Positions 33,305 through 41,171 of a DNA stretch of 59,761 nucleotides are shown here, piece by piece. The translations under genes and the position numbers were made by a program. Below the pieces are notes generated by a model. That model did no database searches. It worked only from the letters and a program-made list of their open reading frames with translations, and was not told the DNA's origin. Within the stretch, counting starts at the first letter, position 1. Every line of letters begins with the position of its first letter. The DNA is from Clostridia bacterium (GTDB lineage Bacteria > Bacillota > Clostridia > Christensenellales > Aristaeellaceae): positions 1 to 59,761 of the forward strand of contig JAFWEL010000013.1 of assembly GCA_017512905.1 (NCBI GenBank). The letters are read 5' to 3'.

Positions 33305-34210
33305 TCAGTACCAGTCGTGTTTCTCTCCGCGATCCAGAGCGGCGATTTGCTCCATCTCCTCATCGCTGAGTTCGAAACCAAACAGGTCAAGATTCTCCCG
33401 GATATGCTCCGGGTTGGAGGAGCCGGGGATTGCAACAATGCTGCGCTGGAGATCCCAGCGGAGGATGACCTGTGCCGCGGACACGCCATGCGCCTTAGCA
33501 ATCGCTTGGATTGTTTCATTCCCAAGCAGATCGGCAGTATAGCCCCGGCCGCCCAGAGGATACCAGCACTGGACGACGATGCCCTTGCCCTGGATGAACG
33601 GCACCACGTCTTGCTCCTGATAGTAAGGATGGATCTCGTTCTGCACCAATGCGGGCATGATTGAAACCTGCGGCAGGAATTCCGTCAATTCCTCCACATA
33701 CCAGTTGGACAGACCCAGGGAGTGAATCATTCCCGCCTCGACGTACTGCTCCATGACTTTGTAGGCATTCACGTCGCCTGTGCCGGGGTGGTGCAGCAGC
33801 AGCATATCGATATACCCGATGTCCAGCTTTTCAAGCGCCATGTCGATGGCTGCCTCGGGATCGCTGAACTGGTTGGGGTATATCTTCGTGATGACGAAAA
33901 TGTCCTCCCGGGGGATGCCATATTCCTCCATGCCCCGGCGGACGCCCTCGCCGACCGCCTCTTCATTTCCATACATGTAGGCTGTGTCGATGAGCCTGCC
34001 GCCGTTTTCCAGCAGCGCCATCACGGAATTGACGCAGGCATCATGGTCGAGGGCATAGGTCCCCAGCCCCAGGATGGGCATGGTATAGCCACTGTTCAAC
34101 AGTACAGTCCTGTTTTCAAAATCGAAAACACCCACCTGAGGCGATTCCGCATGGGCGGTCAAGGCAAACAGCAGCAAGAATGCCTTCAGGAGAGCCGCCA
34201 CCCTTTTCAT
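33305..34210 (-). CDS. aldo/keto reductase with Sec signal peptide (minus strand)
   Basis: A 301-aa protein with a Sec signal (MKRVAALLKAFLLLF..., cleavage after AHA) and a complete reductase domain: LIDTAYMYGNE, VITKIYPNQF, LLLHHPG, and IPGSSNPEHIREN. It is the second exported reductase and is a clear paralogue of that at 29333 (shared WYPLGGRG / WFPLGGRG segment). It ends 12 bp before the convergent hairpin at 33243-33293, and lies 12 bp after the Fe-S reductase gene in the same operon. Confidence 0.88.
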   Translation of the reverse strand: MKRVAALLKAFLLLFALTAHAESPQVGVFDFENRTVLLNSGYTMPILGLGTYALDHDACVNSVMALLENGGRLIDTAYMYGNEEAVGEGVRRGMEEYGIPREDIFVITKIYPNQFSDPEAAIDMALEKLDIGYIDMLLLHHPGTGDVNAYKVMEQYVEAGMIHSLGLSNWYVEELTEFLPQVSIMPALVQNEIHPYYQEQDVVPFIQGKGIVVQCWYPLGGRGYTADLLGNETIQAIAKAHGVSAAQVILRWDLQRSIVAIPGSSNPEHIRENLDLFGFELSDEEMEQIAALDRGEKHDWY

Positions 34211-34222
34211 CCCATCAGCCTC

Positions 34223-35356
34223 CTATCCCAGCTTTGCCGAGAAATCAGCCATCACCTCGGAGATTTTGATCTGCTGAGGACATACCTGCTCACAGGAACG
34301 GCATTGCAGGCAGGCGGACGGCTGCTTTTCAGGCGGCAGGGCGCTCAGGGCCATCGGAGCGATGAATCCGCCGCCGGTGTAGGCGTGCTCGTTGTAGAGT
34401 GCGATCAGATGAGGGATGTCCAGCCCCTGGGGACAGTGGCTGACGCAGTAATGGCAGGCCGTGCAGGGCACCGTGCCGACGGAGAGCATCTTTTCCGCAA
34501 TGCCCAGCAGGGTTTGCATTTCTCCCTCGTTCAGCTTTCGGTCCTCCGCGAACGTAGCGAGGTTCTCCTCAAGCTGCTCCTGGTTCGACATACCGGACAG
34601 AATCATCGTCACGCCGGGGGTGCTCCGCAGAAAACGGAAGGCCCAGGCGGGGATCTCCTCGTCGGGACGCAGCGCTTTCAACTCCGCTTCGTACTGCGGG
34701 GCCAGATGGGCCAGCTTGCCGCCGCGCAGGGGCTCCATCACCCAAACCGGAATGCCCAGCTCATTCAGCAGGTCGACCTTTTCCCTGCCGTGCTGGAAGG
34801 TCCAGTCCAGATAATTCAGCTGAAGCTGACAGAATTCCATATCCTTGCCGTAGGCATCCAGAAAGCGCTTGAGCACAGGCATGCTCCCGTGGCATGAAAA
34901 GCCCAGATGCCGGATGCGGCCAGTGCGCTTCTGTTCCATCAGATAGCTGTAGATGTGATAGCGTTCATCGTCCAGGTAAGCGTCGATGTTCATTTCGCAT
35001 ACATTGTGGAACAGGTAAAAATCAAAGAACTCAACGTTCAGTTTTTTCAGCTGCGTCTCGAAGATTTCCTCCACCTTGCTCCAGTTGGCCGGATCATAGC
35101 CGGGGAACTTGGTGGCCAAATAGAAGCTTTCCCGGGGATAGCGCGCAAGGGCTTTGCCCATGACAAGCTCGGAGTTCTCTCCGTGATATCCCCAGGCGGT
35201 ATCATAGTAGTTGATGCCGCTTTTCATGGCGGTGTCCACCATGCGCAGCGCAGCAGCCTCGTCGATCCGGCTGTCATCCCCGCCGATCACCGGCAGGCGC
35301 ATGGCGCCGAATCCCAGCGCGGAAAGACGGATGTCCTGATAGTGGTTGTAAATCAT
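34223..35356 (-). CDS. aldo/keto reductase with C-terminal 2x[4Fe-4S] ferredoxin domain
   Basis: A 377-aa protein. Residues 1-280 are an aldo/keto reductase (YYDTAWGYHGE, LATKFPGYDP, YLFHNVC, MILSGMSNQEQ). The last 90 residues hold two ferredoxin motifs, CTACHYCVSHCP and CLQCRSCEQVCP. This two-part enzyme is common in anaerobes and couples carbonyl reduction to an Fe-S electron chain. No signal peptide. It heads a two-gene minus-strand operon with the exported reductase 12 bp downstream. ATTGATATTCCTCC upstream gives AGGAGG. Confidence 0.93.
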   Translation of the reverse strand: MIYNHYQDIRLSALGFGAMRLPVIGGDDSRIDEAAALRMVDTAMKSGINYYDTAWGYHGENSELVMGKALARYPRESFYLATKFPGYDPANWSKVEEIFETQLKKLNVEFFDFYLFHNVCEMNIDAYLDDERYHIYSYLMEQKRTGRIRHLGFSCHGSMPVLKRFLDAYGKDMEFCQLQLNYLDWTFQHGREKVDLLNELGIPVWVMEPLRGGKLAHLAPQYEAELKALRPDEEIPAWAFRFLRSTPGVTMILSGMSNQEQLEENLATFAEDRKLNEGEMQTLLGIAEKMLSVGTVPCTACHYCVSHCPQGLDIPHLIALYNEHAYTGGGFIAPMALSALPPEKQPSACLQCRSCEQVCPQQIKISEVMADFSAKLG

Positions 35357-35458
35357 TGATATTCCTCCTTCATGTCAACAGATTGACGACCATGCCCGTT
35401 CCCTAGGCAAAGGCCATGGTGAGCAGTATGTGAATTGCCCCTCGGCGCAGCCGTTCGA

Positions 35459-35572
35459 TCATAACTGCTGCAAAACATTCGCACCCATAACGGGAAGCGG
35501 AAACTGAAGAAGTAAAAGCCACGGCGCTCCTTCCAGCATACTTCTCCTGTTTTTTTCAACCGCCTGGCTCAT
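35459..35572 (-). pseudogene. N-terminal remnant of a MATE-family efflux pump
   Basis: The 37 residues MSQAVEKNRRSMLEGAPWLLL ... PVMGANVLQQL match the first helix of NorM/DinF-like MATE pumps, which continue QQLYNTxDxxVVGR. A TGA follows immediately and no further pump sequence is seen before the next gene. It lies 15 bp after the TetR gene on the same strand, the usual regulator-pump order. Confidence 0.6.
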
Positions 35573-35587
35573 ATACGGCCCTTCTCC

Positions 35588-36211
35588 TCATCGCCAAATC
35601 ATGTACTGGGCAAGCGCCGGCTTCATGATGGTTTCGCAGAACGCATCCGTTTTCTCCGACCCGACCACCGCTGCGTCGGACATGCACCAGGCTACCATCA
35701 GCCCGTAGAGCTGCGCATTTAGAAAAAGGGCCAGTTCAGCCACAGGCGTGTCGCCAGCGAGCTCGCCTCTGCGGACGCCTTCTTCAAGGATCGATTCCAT
35801 GGCACGGACATCATGGTCATACTTCGTGGACTCTTTATCCGAAATAGCCATGCTGACCGGCGTGATATTGTTCCGGATCCACTGCCTGCAGATCTCGATT
35901 CCGACCCGCTCGATCTCAGCCAGAAATTCATGGCAGTAATACTTCAGTCGGTCATTCAGGTCTTTGTCTTTTATCTCATTGGTGATCTCTGCGAGACGGT
36001 AAAAGTTTAATTGATTCAGTTCCTCAATAATGTCTTCCTTCCGTTTGAAATATGTATAGAACGACCCCGTGGAAACTGCGGCTTCCCTGGCAATCTCTTC
36101 AATGGATACATTCTCAAATCCGTTGTCGGTAATCAGCTTTTTGGCGGCCGCGACGATCCGCTTTCTTGTTTCCACAGCCCGAATCTGCCGGATCTTTCCT
36201 TTTTTCTCCAT
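35588..36211 (-). CDS. TetR-family transcriptional regulator
   Basis: A 207-aa regulator with an N-terminal helix-turn-helix (RKRIVAAAKKLITDNGFENVSIEEIAREAAVSTGSFYTYFKRKEDII) and a helical ligand domain with the LNAQLYGLMVAWCMSD segment near the end. The ATG at 36211 is chosen because GAGGAG lies 8 bases upstream; the GTG at 36220 abuts it. The operator-like palindrome over its own promoter suggests autorepression. Its former target was probably the MATE pump whose remnant follows. Confidence 0.9.
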   Translation of the reverse strand: MEKKGKIRQIRAVETRKRIVAAAKKLITDNGFENVSIEEIAREAAVSTGSFYTYFKRKEDIIEELNQLNFYRLAEITNEIKDKDLNDRLKYYCHEFLAEIERVGIEICRQWIRNNITPVSMAISDKESTKYDHDVRAMESILEEGVRRGELAGDTPVAELALFLNAQLYGLMVAWCMSDAAVVGSEKTDAFCETIMKPALAQYMIWR

Positions 36212-36246
36212 TGCAGCCACTCCTCGCTTAGACCTCCCTAAATATC

Positions 36247-36290
36247 ATCATAGCACAAAATTGAATGAAAGTCAATGAATATAATTCAAT
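36247..36290 (-). promoter_or_regulatory. promoter with overlapping operator for the TetR gene
   Basis: On the minus strand TTGACT (36275-36270), 17-bp spacer, TATGAT (36252-36247). The inverted repeat ATTGAAT (36260-36266) / ATTCAAT (36284-36290) overlaps the spacer and -35, as expected for a self-controlling TetR. Confidence 0.6.
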
Positions 36291-36399
36291 ATATAGTATC
36301 TTTCTCTGCGCCGTATATAGAGGCTGCAGCCAGAAGAGTATTCCCGTTACACGATTGCCCAGAGCTTTCGTGTAATAGTGGGAGACGGATTTTGGGGTT

Positions 36400-36550
36400 G
36401 TTTCCTTCTTGGAGAAGGAAACAAAACAGTTTGAAAAGGGCTCTTGGCCACTGTCGCTCACGTTGGCCCCTGTCATGGCCGGACAAGGAAACCGCCCACT
36501 TTCGCCTGGGGCGGCTGAGCCGGCGACAGGGGCGAATGTGGGCGGCATGC
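36400..36550. repeat. large imperfect palindromic region
   Basis: Between the TetR promoter and the 42-aa gene, sequence such as CGCCCACTTTCGCCTG and CAGGGGCGAATGTGGGCG forms an imperfect inverted repeat, preceded by TTTCCTTCTTGGAGAAGGAAA. No gene can be supported. Confidence 0.45.
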
Positions 36551-36558
36551 ATTTGGAT

Positions 36559-36610
36559 GCGACACCCCTGTTAAACCTCGGCACGATGCCGAAGCGTGAA
36601 GGGGTGTTGC
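36559..36610 (-). terminator. hairpin element, copy 2
   Basis: Arms GCGACACCCCT (36559-36569) and AGGGGTGTTGC (36600-36610) around CGGCACGATGCCG. It matches the element at 33243-33293 in nearly every position and, like it, follows the stop of a minus-strand gene. Confidence 0.65.
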
Positions 36611-36621
36611 TTTATTTATAT

Positions 36622-36750
36622 TCAGGATGCCTGTATGATCCTGCTCTCCATTAGGAGATTCAGATAATCATCCTTGTCCATATTGGCGACTTCTTCCTTA
36701 TCTTCGCTGAAACGGTCTTCCCACTTTGTGATGCTTTCATTCTCGTTCAT
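36622..36750 (-). CDS. 42-aa acidic hypothetical protein
   Basis: A small ORF, MNENESITKWEDRFSEDKEE and on to ESRIIQAS, too short for most gene callers. It has a good ribosome binding site (GGAGG, ten bases before the ATG at 36750), its own sigma-A promoter at 36789-36817 and a hairpin 12 bp after the stop. These surroundings argue that it is expressed. No family recognised; composition is strongly acidic. Confidence 0.6.
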   Translation of the reverse strand: MNENESITKWEDRFSEDKEEVANMDKDDYLNLLMESRIIQAS

Positions 36751-36788
36751 AGGTCGATCCTCCGTTGCCGGTAATTTCCAACGGCCTT

Positions 36789-36817
36789 ATTATACCTGGT
36801 GAGGCCGTCGAAGTCCA
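36789..36817 (-). promoter_or_regulatory. sigma-A promoter for the 42-aa gene
   Basis: Minus strand TGGACT (36817-36812), 17-bp spacer, TATAAT (36794-36789). Confidence 0.65.
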
Positions 36818-36963
36818 TTTATAGGGGCGCATTGAAACACTTTTGTAATGCCGTAGCAGGAGAGGTTATCCAGACGGATCGAGTATCCGATAGACATCAG
36901 AGAAAAACTGAGGGAGATATTGAGGTGAAACCAATACGGGGCATCGAAAGGTGCCCCTCAGTC

Positions 36964-36998
36964 AAAAAGACCCGCAGCCTGAATAACCAAGCTGCGGG
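36964..36998 (-). terminator. Rho-independent terminator of the beta-helix protein gene
   Basis: Minus strand stem CCCGCAGC / GCTGCGGG (36998-36971) followed by TCTTTTTG. It lies 12 bp past the stop. Confidence 0.8.
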
Positions 36999-37009
36999 GA
37001 AATCAATGT

Positions 37010-38419
37010 TTACTTCGTCTTCGCCACACCATTCACATACAGCGTATGCCCGTTCAGATCCACATTATCCATGCTTCCGCTGAAGGATGTGACATAGCTG
37101 TCGCCGGTCAGCTTCCACTTGGAATCGGAGGAGAGCTTGACGGCGCAGGTTCCCTTGTTGGAGATGGCGCCGGTGAAGGTGGAGCCCTTCTTGAGGTTCA
37201 TGGTCAGGGTGGAAACGCTGTCCACCACGATCTTGCCGGATATGGCCTGCTTGCTCATATTCAGCGTGACCTTTCCGCCGTTCTTGCCGCTGGTACCCCA
37301 AGCGTCGGCGGTGGCGGTGAGAAAGGTCTTGTTTCCGTTGACGAACTTCACACCGCTGAGGTTGATCGTCGTGGTGGCGTTGGTGACGTGGAACATGACC
37401 CCAGTCTTGGCCGTCATCGTTCCGCCGGTCATCGTGAATTTGGATGCGCCGTCGCTGGCGTCGCCGGACATGCTCTGGTAGATCAGCACATTGGTCTTCA
37501 CCGTGGACTGGCCGTTCAGCTTGCTGTTGTTGCCCGTGATCTTCACGTTTTTCAGCGTCACGCGGTTGCCGCCTTCAATGACCACGGCTTCGGACTTTGA
37601 GGAGGAGAGCGTCGCCTTGGAGACGGTGATATCCGCGGTCGAGTAGATCGCGGGGGAACCGACGCCGGAGGCCTTATAGGTGCCGCCCGTGACGGTGACG
37701 GTGCCGCCGCCCCGGTCCGAGCGGATGGGCGCGGAGGAATTGCCGGAGGTGGTGACCTTCAGATTCGTGGCCTTCAAGGTGGCTCCGCCCGTGGTCATGA
37801 TGCCGCCGGAGTTATTGCCCTTGGTTGTGATGGTCGAATTGGAAATCTTCACCGTCGTGCCGCTGCCATAGCTGAATACGCCGTTGGCGTGGGAACCGTT
37901 GCTGGTGATCTTCGAGTTTTTGATGGTCAGCGTCGCGCCTCCCTTGGCCAGCACGGCTGCGTTGGTGCCGTAGAAATCGGCGCTCTCACTGCTGCTGTCG
38001 CCGGTCTTCTTCACGGTGGCCTTGGTCACTTTGACCTTGGAGCCGTTCACCAGCACGGCGTTCTCACCGCCTGTGGTGGATTTGTAGGTCTTGCCGGAGC
38101 TGTCCTGGGTCAGCGTTGTCGCGGCGTTGTCTGTACCGGACTGCTCATCGGCGCTTCCGCCGGGCTGCCCACCGTCGCCAGGCGGTGTCTGTCCCTCGCC
38201 ACCTTCGGGCTGATCCGGGGGCGTTTGTCCGTCTCCGGGCGCATTCGAGGACAGCTCGCTTTCCTGGACAAGCGACAGATCCTCTATCTGGACGGAATCT
38301 GTGAGATCGGGCAAAAGACTGTCCTCCATCACAATATCGACCATGGAAACGATATCCTCAGCCAGTCCGGCGGGAACGAGCATCAGGAGGCATAACAGCC
38401 ACAGTACACTTCTTTTCAT
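37010..38419 (-). CDS. secreted right-handed beta-helix-like surface protein
   Basis: A 469-aa protein. A signal peptide (MKRSVLWLLCLLML..., cleavage after GLA) precedes an acidic stretch, a Pro/Gly/Gln-rich linker (about 65-95) and then a long body of Thr/Ser/Gly-rich repeats such as TLTIKNSKITSNGSHANGVF, TVKISNSTITTKGNNSGGI and TVTVTGGTYKASG. Each is a turn of a likely parallel beta-helix. Such proteins act as adhesins or polysaccharide-binding scaffolds. No sortase motif is visible. It is the last gene in the minus-strand group below rsgI and resembles the two plus-strand proteins at 42081 and 43909. Confidence 0.85.
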   Translation of the reverse strand: MKRSVLWLLCLLMLVPAGLAEDIVSMVDIVMEDSLLPDLTDSVQIEDLSLVQESELSSNAPGDGQTPPDQPEGGEGQTPPGDGGQPGGSADEQSGTDNAATTLTQDSSGKTYKSTTGGENAVLVNGSKVKVTKATVKKTGDSSSESADFYGTNAAVLAKGGATLTIKNSKITSNGSHANGVFSYGSGTTVKISNSTITTKGNNSGGIMTTGGATLKATNLKVTTSGNSSAPIRSDRGGGTVTVTGGTYKASGVGSPAIYSTADITVSKATLSSSKSEAVVIEGGNRVTLKNVKITGNNSKLNGQSTVKTNVLIYQSMSGDASDGASKFTMTGGTMTAKTGVMFHVTNATTTINLSGVKFVNGNKTFLTATADAWGTSGKNGGKVTLNMSKQAISGKIVVDSVSTLTMNLKKGSTFTGAISNKGTCAVKLSSDSKWKLTGDSYVTSFSGSMDNVDLNGHTLYVNGVAKTK

Positions 38420-38434
38420 TGGAGATACCACCTT

Positions 38435-38617
38435 TCAATTATTATCTGCTTTCTCATCAAGCCATTTCAAGACCAGCGCTCTGTCTCTGTCAACTACTCT
38501 GGATAGGAGCACAGTATCTTTTATTCCATAGGAGTCTCTGACGTAAATGACAAAAGCCCTTGCTTCGGCATCCGTCTTTTCAGGCTTGATGAGATAATCC
38601 ATCCAAGCATTCTCCAT
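38435..38617 (-). CDS. 60-aa hypothetical protein
   Basis: A small protein, MENAWMDYLIKPEKTDAEAR and on to LKWLDEKADNN, 15 bp upstream of the beta-helix gene on the same strand. The amino-acid composition is protein-like, but the ribosome binding site (GAGG, 12 bases away) is weak. No family recognised. Confidence 0.5.
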   Translation of the reverse strand: MENAWMDYLIKPEKTDAEARAFVIYVRDSYGIKDTVLLSRVVDRDRALVLKWLDEKADNN

Positions 38618-38646
38618 GATAAAGTGAAAACCTCAGCACGGGATAA

Positions 38647-38674
38647 CCCGAGGGAGCATGCTGCTCACCTCGGG
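38647..38674 (-). terminator. hairpin after the proline-rich repeat protein gene
   Basis: CCCGAGG...CCTCGGG enclosing GAGCATGCTGCTC, 18 bp past the stop of the repeat protein. No T-run. Confidence 0.55.
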
Positions 38675-38691
38675 AACACGGGATACCATTA

Positions 38692-39678
38692 TTATGCTGC
38701 AGCACTCATAGCGTCGTATTCGGCTTGAGTGATGATCCCGGCTTTTAGCAGGTCATTCAGAAGATTTGGCTCACCTTCACCGGGCGCTTCGCCCTCGGCA
38801 GGTGCTTCGCCTTCAGCGGGCACGGTGGGCATCTCGCCATCCGGCTTGTGCTCATCCATGTAAGCCTGGATGGCGTCCCTGGTTTCCTGGGAGATGACCC
38901 CGCTGGCAACCATCGCGTCAAAGTCGATCATCTTCGGCGCCTGCTGGCCGTCAGTGGGCTGCTGGCCGGTCGGAGCCTGACTCTGGGGAGCCTGGCCCTG
39001 GGGGGCCTGGCTCTGCTCACCAGAGGGCATTTCGGGAGCGTCAGCGGGCTTCTCACCGGTCGGGGCTTGGCGCTGTTCGCCAGAGGGCATTTCGGGAGCG
39101 TCAGCGGGCTTCTCACCGGTCGGGGCTTGGCGCTGTTCGCCTGAGGGCATTTCGGGCTTCTCGCCGGTCGGGGCCTGGCCCTGCTCACCAGAAGACATCT
39201 CGGGGGCGTCAGCGGGCTTCTCACCGGTCGGGGCCTGGCTCTGTTTTTCGTAGGGCATTTCCGGCCGCTCGCCGGTCAGGTCTTCGGGCTCTGCGGGAGC
39301 ATCAGCAGGCTTCTCGCCAGTGGGCTTCTCTGGAGCCTCGGAGGGCTTTTCGGGGGCCTTCTGGTTATCGCCGGTGCCGGACTGCTTCTCACTGCCGGGC
39401 ATCTCGGGAGCGTCAGCAGGCTTCTCACCAGTGGGCATCTCCGGCCGCTCGCCGGTCAGGTCTTCGGGCTCTGCGGGAGCATCAGCAGGCTTCTCGCCAG
39501 TGGGCTTTTCCGGTGCGGCATCGGGCTTCTCGGGGGCTTGCTGGCCTTGCTCCATCCTCGGGGTTTGGCCACCCATGGGGTCTCCCATAGGGCCGCCCTG
39601 CGGGCCACCGTCAGCGAACGCGGCCACAGCTGAAGTCATCATTGCAACAGTCAGGATCGTAACAAGAATCTTTTTCAT
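38692..39678 (-). CDS. secreted proline-rich repeat protein
   Basis: A 328-aa exported protein: signal peptide (MKKILVTILTVAMM..., cleavage after AFA), a Gly/Pro/Met start (GGPQGGPMGDPMGG), then about 200 residues of repeats built on PTGEKPADAPEMPSGEQ, and a C-terminal part with two short SHOCT-like helices (MVASGVISQETRDAIQAYM and LLKAGIITQAEYDAM). The repeats are also nearly identical at DNA level. Extended Pro-rich regions usually span the wall. The start has AGGAGG. A two-box motif shared with the sigI promoter region lies 130 bp upstream (39808-39842), pointing to SigI control. Confidence 0.8.
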   Translation of the reverse strand: MKKILVTILTVAMMTSAVAAFADGGPQGGPMGDPMGGQTPRMEQGQQAPEKPDAAPEKPTGEKPADAPAEPEDLTGERPEMPTGEKPADAPEMPGSEKQSGTGDNQKAPEKPSEAPEKPTGEKPADAPAEPEDLTGERPEMPYEKQSQAPTGEKPADAPEMSSGEQGQAPTGEKPEMPSGEQRQAPTGEKPADAPEMPSGEQRQAPTGEKPADAPEMPSGEQSQAPQGQAPQSQAPTGQQPTDGQQAPKMIDFDAMVASGVISQETRDAIQAYMDEHKPDGEMPTVPAEGEAPAEGEAPGEGEPNLLNDLLKAGIITQAEYDAMSAAA

Positions 39679-39807
39679 GGGGATAACCTCCTTAATCATT
39701 TGGCTCTGTCGGTATGCCGGACTAGCTCTGCCGGCCTGTCGTGTTAACCTTTCAAAATTAACTGTATTGTCTGCAGGGAATGTGCACGGTTCTCTGCCGA
39801 TGGTGAA

Positions 39808-39842
39808 ATGATAACAGCTGATTCTGAAAGGAACCTTGAAGG
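39808..39842 (-). promoter_or_regulatory. candidate SigI-type promoter, site 1
   Basis: Minus strand CCTTCAAGGTTCC (39842-39830), 13-bp spacer, TGTTATCAT (39816-39808), upstream of the proline-rich repeat gene. The same two boxes with the same spacing occur at 41920-41954 before sigI. Confidence 0.5.
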
Positions 39843-39898
39843 TTTTTCGCCTTCACCATTGTTTTCGGTTGGTTGTATGGGAAAAATGGGGTGGGGGA

Positions 39899-39935
39899 GA
39901 AAAAAACCGCCCATCCTTGGAATAAAAATGGGCGG
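39899..39935 (-). terminator. Rho-independent terminator of the sigI-rsgI operon
   Basis: Minus strand CCGCCCAT / ATGGGCGG stem (39935-39907) followed by TTTTTTTC. It lies 10 bp past the rsgI stop. Confidence 0.88.
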
Positions 39936-39944
39936 AGAGTGAGA

Positions 39945-41171
39945 TTATCGCTTAGAACCTGGATCTGCTTCACGCGAAGTGGATTTCTCTGAGCCGCGTG
40001 ATTTGGATGGGTTGGCACCGTTATTTGTCTTGTCAGGTTGCCCGCTTCCAGGTGTGGATTTATCGGATCTCTTATCCCCATCGGAAGATGAATCCTGTTT
40101 CGGGTTGGATTCGCTCCTTTCCTTGGACGGAGCATCTTCGGGGCCTGACTGCTCCGGGGATACTCTGTCCGATTCCACCGGTTCCTGTGTGCTGGGATGA
40201 CTGTCAGTAGCTTGTTTCTCCGTTGGGCCCTGTGTGTCGGGAGAAGCGTCTGAAGGTTCGCCAGCGGCTGGTTTATCCGTTGGATTTTTTCCGCTGGAAG
40301 GAGCGTCACCAGCAGGGTTTTCCACAGGCGTTTGTACATCGGAAGGCGTATCAGCGGGTTTATCTTCCTGCATCGAACTGGATGGGAGCCGGTCGTTGAC
40401 ATCATCGGAAGGTGGTGCCTGTGGATCATCTGCCGGTGCGACGTCTGACTTTGCCTCCGAACCCCGCTGATCTTCATCAGGATTGCCTTCCACAAGCTCA
40501 CGAACGGGTTTATTCCCATAATCCTTGACGTCGGAAGTGCCTTCATCCCGCTGCCAGGCAGCGTAACGTCCTATGCTCATATCCGCTTCATCGGCTTCCT
40601 TTGCCGTTTTCCTGTCGGAATGGTCAATCCTGTATTCGATGGTGTGATTCTGTTCCAGCGTCGCCGTCATGGCCGTTTCGACCTCGTCGGAGAGGCGCTT
40701 TTGGCGGCCCTCGTTATCCGCGGACACATTGATCAACACATAGTCGTCCGTGGACTCGTCCATGTAGCCCTGGTTGTCCAGTATGCTCATCGTCTTTTCA
40801 ACAGCCTCTGACAGGGGGGTAAAGCGGACGCCTTCCTGTTCCAACACTTTCACAATGCTCTCCGCGTCATCATTGACAGCCCGTACATCCAGAACCCTGT
40901 CGCGCTTATTGAGGCTGTAAATAATGGAAGGATTCACATCCAGGCTTACTTCTGCATACGTAACGTAATTGCGGTCTATCCACATCGCCGTGCTGCCGCC
41001 AACCAGAATCAACATTGCCGCGGCAGCTGCGATCCACTGGACGAATCGCGGCCTGAGCCTGTAATCAATGATTTCCCCGACATTGTAAACGCCCCGGACA
41101 ATTCGCACGGTGCCGTCGTTCACCAGAACGGCAGCCTCCCCATTCCGCGTTTCCAAAACTACCGCTTTCAT
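39945..41171 (-). CDS. rsgI: RsgI-like anti-sigma factor
   Basis: A 408-aa membrane-spanning anti-sigma factor. Residues 1-50 form the cytoplasmic RsgI_N domain (VLETRNGEAAVLVNDGTVRIVRG); one transmembrane helix is at about 46-66; the next segment (AEVSLDVNPSIIYSLNKRDRVLDVRAVNDDAESIV) is the conserved periplasmic RsgI domain. The last 190 residues are a Pro/Ser/Asp-rich disordered tail rather than a carbohydrate-binding domain. RsgI proteins sense extracellular polysaccharide or stress and release SigI. Its ATG overlaps the sigI stop (ATGA at 41168-41171). Confidence 0.92.
   Translation of the reverse strand: MKAVVLETRNGEAAVLVNDGTVRIVRGVYNVGEIIDYRLRPRFVQWIAAAAAMLILVGGSTAMWIDRNYVTYAEVSLDVNPSIIYSLNKRDRVLDVRAVNDDAESIVKVLEQEGVRFTPLSEAVEKTMSILDNQGYMDESTDDYVLINVSADNEGRQKRLSDEVETAMTATLEQNHTIEYRIDHSDRKTAKEADEADMSIGRYAAWQRDEGTSDVKDYGNKPVRELVEGNPDEDQRGSEAKSDVAPADDPQAPPSDDVNDRLPSSSMQEDKPADTPSDVQTPVENPAGDAPSSGKNPTDKPAAGEPSDASPDTQGPTEKQATDSHPSTQEPVESDRVSPEQSGPEDAPSKERSESNPKQDSSSDGDKRSDKSTPGSGQPDKTNNGANPSKSRGSEKSTSREADPGSKR

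Noticed and set aside
39758-40546. Basic 262-codon minus-strand frame overlapping rsgI
   Set aside because: Out-of-frame reading of the Pro/Ser-rich tail of rsgI, with no start signal and no homology.
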